Positions 8,010-17,042 of a stretch of DNA of 64,000 bases are shown piece by piece (the stretch's first letter is position 1; every line of letters starts with the position of its first letter). Source of the DNA: Alkalibacterium putridalgicola (GTDB lineage Bacteria > Bacillota > Bacilli > Lactobacillales > Carnobacteriaceae_A); the NCBI RefSeq assembly GCF_900109825.1, contig NZ_FOBL01000001.1:62001-126000 (forward strand). Reading direction: 5' to 3'. The notes under the pieces were generated by a model. The model had not been told where the DNA came from. It was given only the letters and a program-made list of their open reading frames with translations, and made no database searches. The translations under genes and the position numbers were made by a program.

Positions 8010-8028
8010 AAATTCTGTTGGTAAAATT

Positions 8029-8102
8029 GTTCTGGTAGCTCAGCTGGATAGAGCATTCGCCTTCTAAGCGAACGGTCGGGGGTTCGAATCCCTCCCAGAA
8101 CG
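8029..8102 (+). tRNA. tRNA-Arg (anticodon TCT)
   Basis: 74-base cloverleaf: acceptor GTTCTGG/CCAGAAC, D arm GCTCAGCTGGATAGAGC, anticodon loop CTTCTAA giving TCT (reads AGA/AGG), T arm GGGGGTTCGAATCCCTC. CCA is not encoded. Confidence 0.97.
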
Positions 8103-8114
8103 TCAATGATCAAA

Positions 8115-8160
8115 ATAGAAAAAAGAGGAGGAGACGAAAGTCTCCTCCTCTTTTTTCTAT
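8115..8160. terminator. Perfectly symmetric terminator after tRNA-Arg
   Basis: ATAGAAAAAAGAGGAGGAGAC and its exact complement flank a GAAA tetraloop, giving a 21-base-pair arm with T tracts on both strands. It ends the tRNA-Arg transcript and could stop transcription in either direction. Confidence 0.95.
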
Positions 8161-8221
8161 TCTATATGTATTTAATGGGAAAACAGCACTGCTATCTTGG
8201 TTCTACCCATTCTATCTGATT

Positions 8222-8257
8222 AAAAACAGGTTTGAGCTATTTGCCCGAACCTGTTTT
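8222..8257 (-). terminator. Terminator of the cobalamin adenosyltransferase gene
   Basis: AAAACAGGTT and AACCTGTTTT flank a 15-16 base loop with an inner GGC/GCT pairing; the minus strand continues with T residues. Confidence 0.8.
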
Positions 8258-8260
8258 CAC

Positions 8261-8863
8261 TTACTTCTCGTCTTTCCTTTTAGGACGTTCGTCATTATGA
8301 AAAACTTTTCCTGTTTTTGTATAATACACTTCTTCTTTTTCAGCCAGTTTATTCAAGTATCTGGCTAATACAAAAAAGTAATCAGACAAGCGGTTAAGGT
8401 AAATCAAGGGAGGTTCCGCCACAGGTTCTTTTTCATTCAACTTCAGGACTGTTCGTTCGACCCGGCGTGTCACTGTTCTCGCTATATGAGCCTGCGACGC
8501 CTGTTTTGCTCCTCCCGGCAAGATGAAATAGTTGATTTCACTTACTTTTTCTGTCAGTTCATCGATTTCCTGTTCGATCGTTTGGATCTCAGAAAGGTCA
8601 AACTGCATCCCCAGTTTATTCCCCTTATCAGCCAGAATGCTGCCGATATCAAATAAGTTGTGCTGGATCCGACTCAGTGATTCTTTGATAATATTCCTCG
8701 ATACAGTCTTTTCCTCATCGACCAGACTGGCAAGCAATCCCACTTGGGCATTCAATTCATCAATACTCCCATAGGCATCCACCCTTACATCCGTTTTCCT
8801 GACCGTCTGGCCGCCGATCAGATTCGTATTGCCATGATCTCCTCTACCAGTATATATTTTCAT
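8261..8863 (-). CDS. Cob(I)alamin adenosyltransferase, PduO type
   Basis: Transfers the adenosyl group of ATP to cob(I)alamin to make coenzyme B12. N-terminal KIYTGRGDHGNTNLIGG is the P-loop-like motif of this family, then VDAYGSIDELNAQVG, and the helical-bundle motifs LPGGAKQASQAHIARTVTRR and YLNRLSDYFFVLAR (about 115-175). The frame extends to an ATG at 8887, but the likely promoter places transcription start within a few bases of it, and GGGGT precedes the ATG at 8863, where family members begin; this start (200 residues) is preferred but not certain. No B12 biosynthesis or B12-dependent enzyme gene is nearby. Confidence 0.9.
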   Translation of the reverse strand: MKIYTGRGDHGNTNLIGGQTVRKTDVRVDAYGSIDELNAQVGLLASLVDEEKTVSRNIIKESLSRIQHNLFDIGSILADKGNKLGMQFDLSEIQTIEQEIDELTEKVSEINYFILPGGAKQASQAHIARTVTRRVERTVLKLNEKEPVAEPPLIYLNRLSDYFFVLARYLNKLAEKEEVYYTKTGKVFHNDERPKRKDEK

Positions 8864-8897
8864 TCTAGCACCCCATACATTCATCATAATACCTTTT

Positions 8898-8927
8898 ATT
8901 GTAATGCTTTTACCCTAGTCTTAGCAA
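8898..8927 (-). promoter_or_regulatory. Probable promoter of the adenosyltransferase gene
   Basis: TTGCTA (8922-8927), 18 bases, TACAAT (8898-8903) on the minus strand, directly after the glnA terminator. Confidence 0.55.
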
Positions 8928-8929
8928 AC

Positions 8930-8966
8930 AAAAAACATGACCCCTCAGAGAAGGATCATGTTTTTT
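8930..8966 (-). terminator. Terminator of glnA (first copy)
   Basis: AAAAAACATGA pairs with TCATGTTTTTT with further CC/GG pairing in the loop, giving T tracts in both directions. Confidence 0.9.
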
Positions 8967-8973
8967 CAACTTT

Positions 8974-10317
8974 TTAATATAAATGCAGGTAGTTGTCTTT
9001 CTCCCATTGACTGATAGAAGCTTTATAAGCATCCCATTCCACCATTTTAGACTGATAAAAGTTTTTGTATATATGATTGCCTAAAGCTGACTGTATTGTT
9101 TCATCGCTTTTCAGCACTTTCAAGGCACTATGCAGACTCGTAGGTAGAGACTTGATGCCATGTTCTTCCAGCTCATGCTCATTCATTTCATAAATATTGT
9201 CACACGTTTCTTCTGGCGGCATCCACTCGTTTTTCACGCCGTCAAGGCCTGCTTTCAGCATCACTGCCAATGCCAGATAAGGATTAGCTGTCGGATCGAC
9301 AGAACGTACTTCCAGTCGTGTAGACAAGCCTCTTGAAGCAGGGATCCTGATCATTGGTGTACGGTTACTACCAGACCAGGCGATATATACAGGTGCTTCA
9401 TAACCGGGAACAAGTCGCTTGTATGAGTTGACAGTTGGATTAGTTATCGCTGTGTAAGCTGGCGCATGGTGCAGCAGGCCCGCCAAAAACTGATAGGCCG
9501 TTTGGCTCAGCTCTCTTTCATCCGATTCATCATAAAACGCGTTCTTTTCCTCTTTAAACAGAGACATATTACAGTGCATTCCTGAACCATTGATACCGAA
9601 TAAGGGCTTCGCCATGAAAGTAGCGTGCAGCCCATATTTACGGGCGACTGTCTTGACGATCAGCTTGAACGTCTGGATATTATCACAGGCCTCTACTGCA
9701 TCTGCATACTTCCAGTCGATCTCGTGCTGACCAGGCGCAACTTCATGATGACTTGCTTCGATCTCAAAACCTAAATCTTCCAGTTCCAGCACGATATCAC
9801 GACGACAGTTTTCAGCTAAGTCGGTCGGGGCCAAATCAAAATACCCGCCTTTGTCATTCAAGTTTTCTGTGATCTCATGCTCTTCATTCAGTTTAAACAA
9901 GAAAAATTCAGGTTCCGGCCCAAGATTGAATGAAGTAAAGCCCATTTCTTTTGCTTCGTTCATCATTCTTTTCAGATTGGTACGCGGGTCACCAGAGAAA
10001 GGCGAGCCGTCTGGATTGGCAATATCACAGATCAGGCGTGCCACCCGACCACTTCTTGACGTTTCGATTTCCCATGGAAAAACGAGCCAGGTATCCAGAT
10101 CCGGTTTTAAATACATATCTGATTCATGGATTCGGACAAAGCCTTCGATCGAAGAACCATCAAACATCATTTTTCCATCCAATACTTTCTCGAGCTGACT
10201 CACAGGTACTTCTACATTCTTAATGATCCCCAGTATATCTGTAAACATCAGCCTTAAAAAACGGACATTCTCTTTCTTGACGTCATCGACGATCTTTTCT
10301 CTAGTTATTTCATTCAT
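8974..10317 (-). CDS. glnA: Glutamine synthetase, type I-alpha (canonical copy)
   Basis: ATP-dependent ligation of ammonia to glutamate. 447 residues from the ATG at 10317 (GAGGAG upstream); the longer frame to 10416 has no binding site and would run through the promoter. Family landmarks: FDGSSIEGF (about 52-60), [13 protein letters not shown], catalytic and ATP-site stretch [45 protein letters not shown] (Glu flap) and [15 protein letters not shown]. It keeps Arg62 (FVRI), the residue linked to glutamine feedback control in Bacillus GlnA. A second glutamine synthetase lies upstream, separated by a terminator and this gene's own promoter. No glnR is adjacent and no GlnR box was recognised. 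Confidence 0.97.
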   Translation of the reverse strand: MNEITREKIVDDVKKENVRFLRLMFTDILGIIKNVEVPVSQLEKVLDGKMMFDGSSIEGFVRIHESDMYLKPDLDTWLVFPWEIETSRSGRVARLICDIANPDGSPFSGDPRTNLKRMMNEAKEMGFTSFNLGPEPEFFLFKLNEEHEITENLNDKGGYFDLAPTDLAENCRRDIVLELEDLGFEIEASHHEVAPGQHEIDWKYADAVEACDNIQTFKLIVKTVARKYGLHATFMAKPLFGINGSGMHCNMSLFKEEKNAFYDESDERELSQTAYQFLAGLLHHAPAYTAITNPTVNSYKRLVPGYEAPVYIAWSGSNRTPMIRIPASRGLSTRLEVRSVDPTANPYLALAVMLKAGLDGVKNEWMPPEETCDNIYEMNEHELEEHGIKSLPTSLHSALKVLKSDETIQSALGNHIYKNFYQSKMVEWDAYKASISQWEKDNYLHLY

Positions 10318-10387
10318 CTCAATCTCTCCTCGTGTATACCAATGTATTTTTATCGCTTTTAATGCCTTTGTTAATAAGTACTTTTGA

Positions 10388-10416
10388 ATGATACCACTTT
10401 TACTTTTAGAGTGCAA
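10388..10416 (-). promoter_or_regulatory. Promoter of glnA (first copy)
   Basis: TTGCAC (10411-10416), 17 bases, TATCAT (10388-10393) on the minus strand, about 70 bases before the start codon. Confidence 0.75.
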
Positions 10417-10452
10417 GAAAAAATGTCTGATTTTTTATCGATCACCTGATCA

Positions 10453-10494
10453 TAAAAAAAACTCTGAAAGAAGCATAGAAAACTTCTTTCAGAG
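10453..10494 (-). terminator. Terminator of the second glutamine synthetase gene
   Basis: CTCTGAAAGAAG and CTTCTTTCAGAG form a perfect 12-base-pair stem with a 9-base loop followed by eight or more T on the minus strand. Confidence 0.95.
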
Positions 10495-10517
10495 GGCATT
10501 TTCTCATTTTGAATTTT

Positions 10518-11858
10518 TTAGTAAAGTTTAAAATAACGGTCCATTTCATATTGAGATACAGCGGTGGAATATTTTCTCCAGTCTGCTTCTTTGGCAGCCA
10601 CAAACCGTTCAAAGATGTGCTGACCAATGGCATCTTTAATTGTCTCGTCCTTTTTCAATGCTTCAAGAGCTTCAGCAAGGGTTTTTGGCAGTGACTGGAT
10701 CTGGTTTTCATCCCGTTCAAACTGACTCATGTTATAGATGTTCTTATTTACTGGGCTGGGTGCACTCTTAGCTTCAGCTATACCTTTCATCCCTGCTTTT
10801 AAGAGAACAGCCAGAGCGAGATAAGGATTGGCTGTCGGATCGACACTTCTCAGCTCAACACGCGTAGATTGTCCTCTAGACGCCGGTACACGGATCAGAG
10901 GGGTTCTGTTCGTTCCAGACCAGGCAACGTACACAGGCGCCTCAAATCCAGGCGTGAGACGTTTATAGGAGTTGATGATCGGATTGCATACAGCTGTATA
11001 GGCCTGTGCATGATCCAATAGTCCCGCAATAAACTGATAGGCAGTCCTGCTCAGCCCATCTTCATTGCTTTCATCGAAAAAGGCATTCTTTCCGTCTTTG
11101 AATAAAGACATATTGAAATGCATGCCCGAGCCGCTGATTTCTTCAATCGGTTTAGGCATGAACGTGGCATGGAGTCCGTGTTTTCTGGCAACCGTTTTGA
11201 CGATCAGCTTGAACGTCTGGATATTATCACAGGCTTCTACGGCATCCGCATATTTCCAGTCGATTTCGTGCTGTCCGGGTGCGGCTTCGTGATGACTGGC
11301 CTCGATTTCAAAGCCCAGTGCTTCCAGTTCCAAAACGATGTCCCTTCGGCAGTTTTCAGCCAAATCAGTGGGAGCCAGATCGAAATACCCTCCGTGGTCA
11401 TTCAGATTCTTGCTTGGATTCCCGTTTTCGTCTAGTTTAAACAGGAAGAACTCGGGTTCAGGTCCTAAATTGAATTCAGTGAATCCCATATGTTCCATTT
11501 CATTCAAGACACGTTTAAGGTTGCTTCGCGGATCCCCTTCAAACGGTTCTCCAGCAGGCATATAAACATCGCAGATAAAACGTGCGATACGGCCGTCACT
11601 TGAATCAAGTTCCCAAGGAAAAATCAGCCATGTATCCAGATCCGGGTGCAATTTCATATCACTTTGATCGATTTCCACAAAACCATCTATAGAAGAACCG
11701 TCAAAAGCCATTTCGTTGTCCATAACTTTATCAAGCTGACTGATAGGAACCTCCACATTCTTGATGACCCCATCTATATCCGTAAACATCAACCTCAAAA
11801 ACCTGACGTTTCTCTCTTTTGCCTCGTTCTTGATTTCCTCTTTTCGATTGGAGGACAT
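10518..11858 (-). CDS. glnA2: Glutamine synthetase, divergent paralogue
   Basis: 446-residue type I glutamine synthetase, collinear with the copy downstream. The active-site regions are kept: [61 protein letters not shown]. Differences cluster at control-related sites: Arg62 of Bacillus GlnA is Glu here (FVEI), and the loop NGSGMHCN is SGSGMHFN with EEI replacing FGI just before it. It is transcribed separately. The nearest binding site, AAAGGA, is about 13 bases before the ATG, longer than usual. Likely a true glutamine synthetase with altered regulation; a related gamma-glutamyl ligase activity is less likely given the conserved core. The symbol is positional. Confidence 0.93.
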   Translation of the reverse strand: MSSNRKEEIKNEAKERNVRFLRLMFTDIDGVIKNVEVPISQLDKVMDNEMAFDGSSIDGFVEIDQSDMKLHPDLDTWLIFPWELDSSDGRIARFICDVYMPAGEPFEGDPRSNLKRVLNEMEHMGFTEFNLGPEPEFFLFKLDENGNPSKNLNDHGGYFDLAPTDLAENCRRDIVLELEALGFEIEASHHEAAPGQHEIDWKYADAVEACDNIQTFKLIVKTVARKHGLHATFMPKPIEEISGSGMHFNMSLFKDGKNAFFDESNEDGLSRTAYQFIAGLLDHAQAYTAVCNPIINSYKRLTPGFEAPVYVAWSGTNRTPLIRVPASRGQSTRVELRSVDPTANPYLALAVLLKAGMKGIAEAKSAPSPVNKNIYNMSQFERDENQIQSLPKTLAEALEALKKDETIKDAIGQHIFERFVAAKEADWRKYSTAVSQYEMDRYFKLY

Positions 11859-11904
11859 TGTCCATTCATCATCCTTTCAGATTGTTTGATCTTCTTCATT
11901 ATTA

Positions 11905-11933
11905 AGAGTACGTACATCTTATTTATTTGTCAA
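11905..11933 (-). promoter_or_regulatory. Possible promoter of the second glutamine synthetase
   Basis: A consensus -35 TTGACA (11928-11933) with TACTCT (11905-11910) at 17 bases on the minus strand; the -10 is weak. No TGTNA-N7-TNACA GlnR box was found in the 11859-12079 gap. Confidence 0.45.
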
Positions 11934-12079
11934 TTAATTTCTCTTTTTTTCAAAAATCCCTTAGATTTCAGCGAAAAACACCGACTACACCTCTCGCTCT
12001 CCTCCGTCTCGGCCATCATTTCCTGATTCTCAGTTAACATGGCATTAAAGACCTTTACTCTGCGATGATGAGTGTATAC

Positions 12080-12109
12080 AAAAAAAAGTCGAGATCGGTT
12101 GATCTCGAC
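12080..12109 (-). terminator. Terminator of hup
   Basis: GTCGAGATC and GATCTCGAC pair around a 4-base loop, followed by eight T on the minus strand. Confidence 0.95.
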
Positions 12110-12129
12110 AATTAAAAAGTATTAAACTT

Positions 12130-12408
12130 TTATGATTTAACTGCGTCTTTTAAAGCTTTACCAGCTTTGAATGCTGGAACTTTAGTTGCAGGAATTTGGA
12201 TTTCTTCCCCAGTTTGAGGATTACGTCCTTTACGTGCTGCGCGGTCGCGTACTTCAAAGTTACCAAAACCAATGATTTGTACTTTTTCGCCGTCAGCTAA
12301 TGTATCTTTGATTGATTCGAAAACTGCTTCTACTGCAGCTGTTGCGTCCTTTTTAGTAAGGTCAGCTGAAGTTGCTACTTTTTCGATTAATTCTGCTTTA
12401 TTTGCCAT
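12130..12408 (-). CDS. hup: DNA-binding protein HU
   Basis: Nucleoid-associated protein that bends DNA as a dimer. 92 residues with the HU layout: helical N terminus ([20 protein letters not shown]), [21 protein letters not shown] leading into the DNA-contacting beta arm (about 46-72) and C-terminal helix [15 protein letters not shown] near-perfect AGGAGGTGA binding site and a strong promoter 130 bases upstream fit a highly expressed gene. It follows der, as in the Bacillus order der-gpsA-hbs, but gpsA is absent here. Confidence 0.97.
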   Translation of the reverse strand: MANKAELIEKVATSADLTKKDATAAVEAVFESIKDTLADGEKVQIIGFGNFEVRDRAARKGRNPQTGEEIQIPATKVPAFKAGKALKDAVKS

Positions 12409-12537
12409 CGTTATCTTTCACCTCCTCAAAAGAAGATCGATGCATGCCAATTTAAGGAATTAACGTGCGATCTTACTGCACTCTCTTTTATAAAAATGCA
12501 CTTGGGTGAAATAGTCTGTTATGACATTTCAATTAAA

Positions 12538-12566
12538 AAGATACCATAGAATCCTTGATACTGCAA
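12538..12566 (-). promoter_or_regulatory. Promoter of hup
   Basis: TTGCAG (12561-12566), 17 bases, TATCTT (12538-12543) on the minus strand, leaving an untranslated leader of about 120 bases. Confidence 0.7.
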
Positions 12567-12646
12567 TGCTTTTATACTATTCTCTTGAAATTATAGCTAA
12601 TTTAGAGAAGAAAATATAGTTGACTTTTAAGGATTTTCTATTCTTT

Positions 12647-13957
12647 CTATTTTCGTCTGCGGGGAATGATCCGAATAGGTGTTCCTTCAAAATTAAACGT
12701 ATCTCTGAATCTGTTCTCCAGGAAACGTGCATATGAAAAGTGGAGCAGATCTGGGTCGTTGACGAAAATAATGAACGTCGGAGGTGAAACAGACACCTGC
12801 GTCGTATAATAAATTTTAAGACGTCGGCCTTTGTCCGTTGGTGTCGGATTGGTCGCGACAGCATCCATGACTACGTCGTTAAGGATAGATGACTGTATGC
12901 GCAGGTTGCGGTTCATAAAGACCTCTTCGATACGTTCAGGCAATAAATGCAGACGTTTCTTCGTTAATGCGGAAACAAACACGATAGGTGCGTAACTTAG
13001 ATACTGGAACTCATCTCTGACATCCAGTTCAAACTCTTTCATGGTATTTGTTTCTTTTTCAACGGTATCCCATTTATTCACAACAAGGATGATTCCTTTG
13101 CCTGCTTCATGTGCATAGCCAAAGACTCGCTTATCCTGTTCTCTGATACCTTCTTCAGCATTGATGACACATAAGACGACATCGGAACGCTCAATGGCTC
13201 TAAGCGCTCTTAAAACGCTGTACTTTTCAGTCGTTTCATAGATCTTGCCTTTTTTACGCATCCCGGCCGTGTCTATGACGACAAAGTCTCGTCCTTCATT
13301 GGTCTGAAAACGTGTATCGACAGCTTCACGTGTCGTACCGGCGATGTTGGAAACGATCACGCGTTCCTCGCCGATAATGGCATTGACCAGACTGGATTTT
13401 CCTACATTCGGACGTCCGATGACACTGAATTTGATCGTTGATTCATCATAGTCACTTTCATTGTCAGCCGGGAAGTGCTTGATGACTTCATCCAGAACAT
13501 CTCCAAGACCCAAACCATGAGAGCCTGATATAGGATAGGGATCTCCCAGGCCTAAAGAATAAAACTCATACACATCATTTCTCAACTCAGGGTTGTCGGC
13601 TTTATTGACTGCCAGAATAACAGGTTTTCCGGACTTGAATAAAATCGGAGCAACCTGCTGATCTTCATATGTGACGCCTTCTTTCACACTTGTCATCATG
13701 ATGATGACGTCGGCTTCTTCTATGGCGATCTGTGCCTGCTGTCTGATTTGAACATTCAGCGGCTCATCTTCCAAAGTGATGCCGCCCGTGTCTATTAAAG
13801 CAAATTCGCGACCGAGCCATTCAGCATCGGCATAAATCCTGTCTCTCGTCACGCCGGATGTATCTTCGACGATGGATATTCGTTCACCTACAACACGGTT
13901 AAAAATCGTTGATTTCCCTACGTTCGGTCTACCTACAATTGCTACAGTTGGTTTCAC
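12647..13957 (-). CDS. der: Ribosome assembly GTPase Der
   Basis: Essential double-GTPase needed for 50S subunit maturation. 436 residues with two consecutive G domains, each with GRPNVGKS (about 8-15 and 181-188), a DTGG/DTAG G3 motif and NKAD/NKWD G4 motifs (about 118 and 295), then the C-terminal KH-like domain ending in [10 protein letters not shown]. It starts with GTG, preceded by AAGGTG at good spacing. It follows rpsA after a terminator-like hairpin; no separate promoter was found in the 39 bases between, so it may depend on read-through. Confidence 0.97.
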   Translation of the reverse strand: MKPTVAIVGRPNVGKSTIFNRVVGERISIVEDTSGVTRDRIYADAEWLGREFALIDTGGITLEDEPLNVQIRQQAQIAIEEADVIIMMTSVKEGVTYEDQQVAPILFKSGKPVILAVNKADNPELRNDVYEFYSLGLGDPYPISGSHGLGLGDVLDEVIKHFPADNESDYDESTIKFSVIGRPNVGKSSLVNAIIGEERVIVSNIAGTTREAVDTRFQTNEGRDFVVIDTAGMRKKGKIYETTEKYSVLRALRAIERSDVVLCVINAEEGIREQDKRVFGYAHEAGKGIILVVNKWDTVEKETNTMKEFELDVRDEFQYLSYAPIVFVSALTKKRLHLLPERIEEVFMNRNLRIQSSILNDVVMDAVATNPTPTDKGRRLKIYYTTQVSVSPPTFIIFVNDPDLLHFSYARFLENRFRDTFNFEGTPIRIIPRRRK

Positions 13958-13996
13958 TACTAAAACACCTTCTTTCTCATTTCTAATTTACTCAGT

Positions 13997-14048
13997 AAAA
14001 ACAGCACACCCAACTGAAATAGGCATTATACCTAGATACAGTTGGGTG
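13997..14048 (-). terminator. Probable terminator after rpsA
   Basis: CACCCAACTG and CAGTTGGGTG pair, with an inner AGG/CCT pairing, and the minus strand continues TGCTGTTTTTACT. The T tract begins a few bases after the stem, so partial read-through into der is plausible. Confidence 0.68.
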
Positions 14049-14072
14049 CGGTAAAATATACCCTTTTATTTA

Positions 14073-15485
14073 TTACTCTTCGTCTTCATCAGTCATGAAG
14101 CCTGAAAGCTGATCACCGATCTGATCGCCTAATGTGAATGCACCTTCATCGTCTTCATCATCACGCAGTGACGGCTGTTTGATTTCAGGTTTGTTTTTAG
14201 ACTGTTTGTTTGACTTTTCTTTTGGTTTTTCAGTGTCCGCTGATTCATTCGTATTTTCTTCTAAAGCTTTGATGCTTAGAGAAATACGTTCTTCTTCAGG
14301 ATTGACACTCAAGACTTTGACTTCGATTTCTTCATCTTTAGCTACCACTTCATGCGGTGTTTCCACATGTTTGTGTGCCATTTCAGAAATATGAACAAGT
14401 CCTTCAACACCCGGTTTGACTTCAACAAACGCACCAAAGTCAGTCACACGTTTGACCGTGCCTTTAGTTACTGTACCGGCCGGGAGTTCTTCTTCAAGAT
14501 TATCCCAAGGTCCAGCTAGAGTTTCTTTAATAGATAGAGAAACACGTTCCTGCTCTTTGTCTACTTTAAGGACTTTCACGTCGACTTTGTCCCCTTTAGA
14601 TAGTTTATCTTTAGGAGAATCGATACGCTCATGAGCGATTTCAGAAATGTGAACCAGTCCGTCTACGCCACCGACATTTACGAAAGCACCAAAGTTAGTC
14701 AGACGAACGACTTCACCTTCAACAACTGATCCTTCTTCAAGGTTCTCAAGCGCTTTTTCTCTCTCTGCAGCCTGTTCTTTTTCAAGAAGGACTTTACGGG
14801 AAAGGATCAGCTGACGTTCTTTAGGGTCGATTTCAATGATTTTAAAGTCATAGGTGTTGCCTTCAAACTGATTCAAGTCACTGACAAAGTGTGTGTCGAT
14901 CTGTGAAGCGGGAACGAAACCTCTTACGCCTAAATCAACAGTCAGACCGCCTTTAACGACGCGTGAAACAGTTGCTTCGATGACTTCATCGTTATCGTAT
15001 TTCTGCTGAAGTTCTTCCCATACTTTACGCTGGTCGACGCGTTTTTTAGATAAAATAAAGCTGCCTTGCTCTTTATCCTTGACGTCTCTTAAAACGACCA
15101 CATCGATAGTGTCACCAATGGACACAACATCAGACGGATGGTCGAAACGTTCAGTTGCCAGTTCTCTTGGTGGAATAACGCCTTCCTGTCCACCTTCTAA
15201 ACCGACAATGACCTGTTTATCTTTATCAATAGTCAATACTTCACCTTTGACAAGATCACCAGGAGTGATATCGTCGACGGCGTTCATGACATCTGACATT
15301 GATTCAGATGCTGCATTATCTGTTTCCACTGCAGGCTGTACATCTGCTTCTTCATTCTCAGCCATGACATCTTCAGGAGAAGTGTCGCCAGGTGTATTGA
15401 CCTGTACCTGCTCGTTTGCAGTTTCGACTGCTTCTTCTTCAGTCACCTCTGTGTTCTCTACTTCGTTTCTATTTTCTTCTGTCAT
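14073..15485 (-). CDS. rpsA: S1-domain protein, ribosomal protein S1 homologue
   Basis: RNA-binding protein of the ribosomal S1 family. 470 residues: an acidic, low-complexity N terminus (about 1-75, many Glu/Asp), then four S1 repeats starting near 75 (ITPGDLVKGEVL), 160 (EVIEATVSRVVKGG), 245 (GSVVEGEVVRLTNFGAFV) and 330 (GTVTKGTVKRVTDFGAFV), and an acidic tail ending in FMTDEDEE. The four-repeat form is typical of Gram-positive homologues, which differ from six-repeat E. coli S1. GGGAGG precedes the ATG. Located after cmk, as in Bacillus (cmk-ypfD). Confidence 0.93.
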   Translation of the reverse strand: MTEENRNEVENTEVTEEEAVETANEQVQVNTPGDTSPEDVMAENEEADVQPAVETDNAASESMSDVMNAVDDITPGDLVKGEVLTIDKDKQVIVGLEGGQEGVIPPRELATERFDHPSDVVSIGDTIDVVVLRDVKDKEQGSFILSKKRVDQRKVWEELQQKYDNDEVIEATVSRVVKGGLTVDLGVRGFVPASQIDTHFVSDLNQFEGNTYDFKIIEIDPKERQLILSRKVLLEKEQAAEREKALENLEEGSVVEGEVVRLTNFGAFVNVGGVDGLVHISEIAHERIDSPKDKLSKGDKVDVKVLKVDKEQERVSLSIKETLAGPWDNLEEELPAGTVTKGTVKRVTDFGAFVEVKPGVEGLVHISEMAHKHVETPHEVVAKDEEIEVKVLSVNPEEERISLSIKALEENTNESADTEKPKEKSNKQSKNKPEIKQPSLRDDEDDEGAFTLGDQIGDQLSGFMTDEDEE

Positions 15486-15524
15486 AATATTTGCCTCCCA
15501 AAACCAATAATTCCTACATCTTTA

Positions 15525-15553
15525 ATTGTACCGAATATATAAAATAATTTCCA
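15525..15553 (-). promoter_or_regulatory. Promoter of rpsA
   Basis: TGGAAA (15548-15553), 17 bases, TACAAT (15525-15530) on the minus strand in the cmk-rpsA gap. Confidence 0.7.
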
Positions 15554-15586
15554 CTAAAACATACTATCTTGTGTAAATCCTTGAAA

Positions 15587-16258
15587 TCAGGCTTTTTTGA
15601 TCAAATTTTTTATAGTATCGACGACTTCATCGATCGTCATTTTTGTCGTATCGATCCTGACCGCATCCTCTGCCTGCTTCAAAGGAGATGAATCACGCGT
15701 GGAGTCTTTATAATCTCTTTCTGCAATATCTTTCTTCAGCTGATCCAGATCAGAAAAAATGCCTTTTTCCTTATTTTCCTTGTGCCGGCGTTCAGCTCTT
15801 TCCTTGACACTGGCCACTAAAAAGATTTTAAGGTCGGCATCCGGCAATACGACCGTACCGATATCACGGCCATCCATGACGACGCCGTTATCCTGGGCCA
15901 TGTCCTGCTGTCGCTTGACCATCAACTGACGGACTTTGGGATGTGCGGCAACAACAGAAACGGTGTTTGTCACATTATTATCTCTGATGCCATATGTGAC
16001 ATCCACGCCATTTGAAAAAACAGACTGGCCTTTTTCATCCGGTTCAAATGTGATCTCAGTTTTCTCCAGCAAATCGACCAAAGCCTTCTGGTCTTTTATA
16101 TTCACATTGTTTTTTAACGCTTCAAACGTCAATGTCCGATACATCGCACCCGTATCCACATAGATAAGGCCCAGGTCGGCCGCGATCCTCTTAGCTACTG
16201 TGCTTTTACCTGAAGAAGCCGGTCCGTCTATAGCAATGGTTAATGATTTATTGTCCAT
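15587..16258 (-). CDS. cmk: Cytidylate kinase
   Basis: Phosphorylates CMP and dCMP to the diphosphates using ATP. 223 residues from the ATG at 16258 (GGAGAGA immediately upstream); a GTG three codons earlier lacks a binding site. P-loop [14 protein letters not shown] (about 9-22), [10 protein letters not shown] for the nucleotide site, [20 protein letters not shown] (about 150-170) and the RRHKEN lid are characteristic. It lies in an operon-like run with the LysM gene (24-nt gap) upstream. Confidence 0.96.
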   Translation of the reverse strand: MDNKSLTIAIDGPASSGKSTVAKRIAADLGLIYVDTGAMYRTLTFEALKNNVNIKDQKALVDLLEKTEITFEPDEKGQSVFSNGVDVTYGIRDNNVTNTVSVVAAHPKVRQLMVKRQQDMAQDNGVVMDGRDIGTVVLPDADLKIFLVASVKERAERRHKENKEKGIFSDLDQLKKDIAERDYKDSTRDSSPLKQAEDAVRIDTTKMTIDEVVDTIKNLIKKA

Positions 16259-16282
16259 TCTCTCCACACTTTCGTTATCTGA

Positions 16283-16993
16283 TTAGTTTACTCTCAATTC
16301 CTGCCCTACATACACGGTTTCATCCTGGATGCCATTCAGCTGCATGAGTTCTTCCGTACTCATCCCATGATTGAGTGCAATGCGGTACATATTATCTCCC
16401 GCTTCAACAGTATAATAAGTAGCATCCCCTGTTTCTGCCGGTTCTTCTTCAGCAGCGGGCACTGTATCGGAAAATCCGGTATTGCCGATCTCTTCCTGCG
16501 AACTGTCCGTTGTTTCTTCATCGGAACCAGTCTCATCTGAGCTGGCTGCTGGTTCAGACCCTTCTTCAGTGCCGGTTACGGCTTCACCTGATTCTTCATC
16601 GGATCCGTCGTCAGCTTCTGCAGCCACTTCGCTTTCGTTCTGTGATTCCTCTTCCTCTGAATCTCTTGTATCTGATTCCTCGGTGTCTTCAAGTACTATA
16701 TCATCTGATTCCTCTGGCTCTTCATTTTGCTCATTTTCTGCGACTTGTTCGACCGCAGGACTTGTTGGTTCTTCAGACAAGCTGTCTCTACTTGACCACC
16801 AGAGATAAGCGGATATCGGCAGGATGGCAAGCAGCAGCAAAAAGACTAAAAAGGCAGTTAGGATCGGAGAAATGCTTTTTTCTCTTTCGCGTTTAGCTTT
16901 TCTTGACAGTGGCTCTTCTTCATTGGATTCAACTTCTTCGTCAAAGCGTTTTGACCAAAGCTCTTCCATGGATTGACGATCTTTTTTCCCCAT
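16283..16993 (-). CDS. LysM-domain membrane-anchored protein (SAG1386/EF1546-like)
   Basis: 236 residues. A charged cytoplasmic N terminus (about 1-42, KAKREREK), one transmembrane helix (about 43-66, ILTAFLVFLLLLAILPISAY), a highly acidic Ser/Glu/Asp-rich stalk (about 70-185) and a C-terminal LysM repeat (about 190-236, YYTVEAGDNMYRIALNHGMS). LysM modules bind N-acetylglucosamine in peptidoglycan, so the protein probably spans membrane and wall. The architecture and position beside recQ and cmk match a conserved lactic-acid-bacterial surface family of unknown function (YpbE in Bacillus is the positional counterpart). Confidence 0.88.
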   Translation of the reverse strand: MGKKDRQSMEELWSKRFDEEVESNEEEPLSRKAKREREKSISPILTAFLVFLLLLAILPISAYLWWSSRDSLSEEPTSPAVEQVAENEQNEEPEESDDIVLEDTEESDTRDSEEEESQNESEVAAEADDGSDEESGEAVTGTEEGSEPAASSDETGSDEETTDSSQEEIGNTGFSDTVPAAEEEPAETGDATYYTVEAGDNMYRIALNHGMSTEELMQLNGIQDETVYVGQELRVN

Positions 16994-17042
16994 AGTGTGA
17001 CTCCTCTCATACGATTCGATATTTATTATAGCATAGATACGA

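Noticed and set aside
8029-8102. tRNA-Arg considered as an integration site for a genomic island.
   Set aside because: No partial copy of the tRNA 3' end and no integrase were found downstream; the neighbouring genes are housekeeping genes.
10318-10452. Search for GlnR boxes (TGTNA-N7-TNACA) upstream of both glutamine synthetase genes.
   Set aside because: No acceptable match was found in either leader.
16482-16896. Two plus-strand open frames (Ser-rich and Leu/Arg-rich) opposite the LysM gene.
   Set aside because: They result from the low-complexity acidic stalk coding region read backwards; no start signals.
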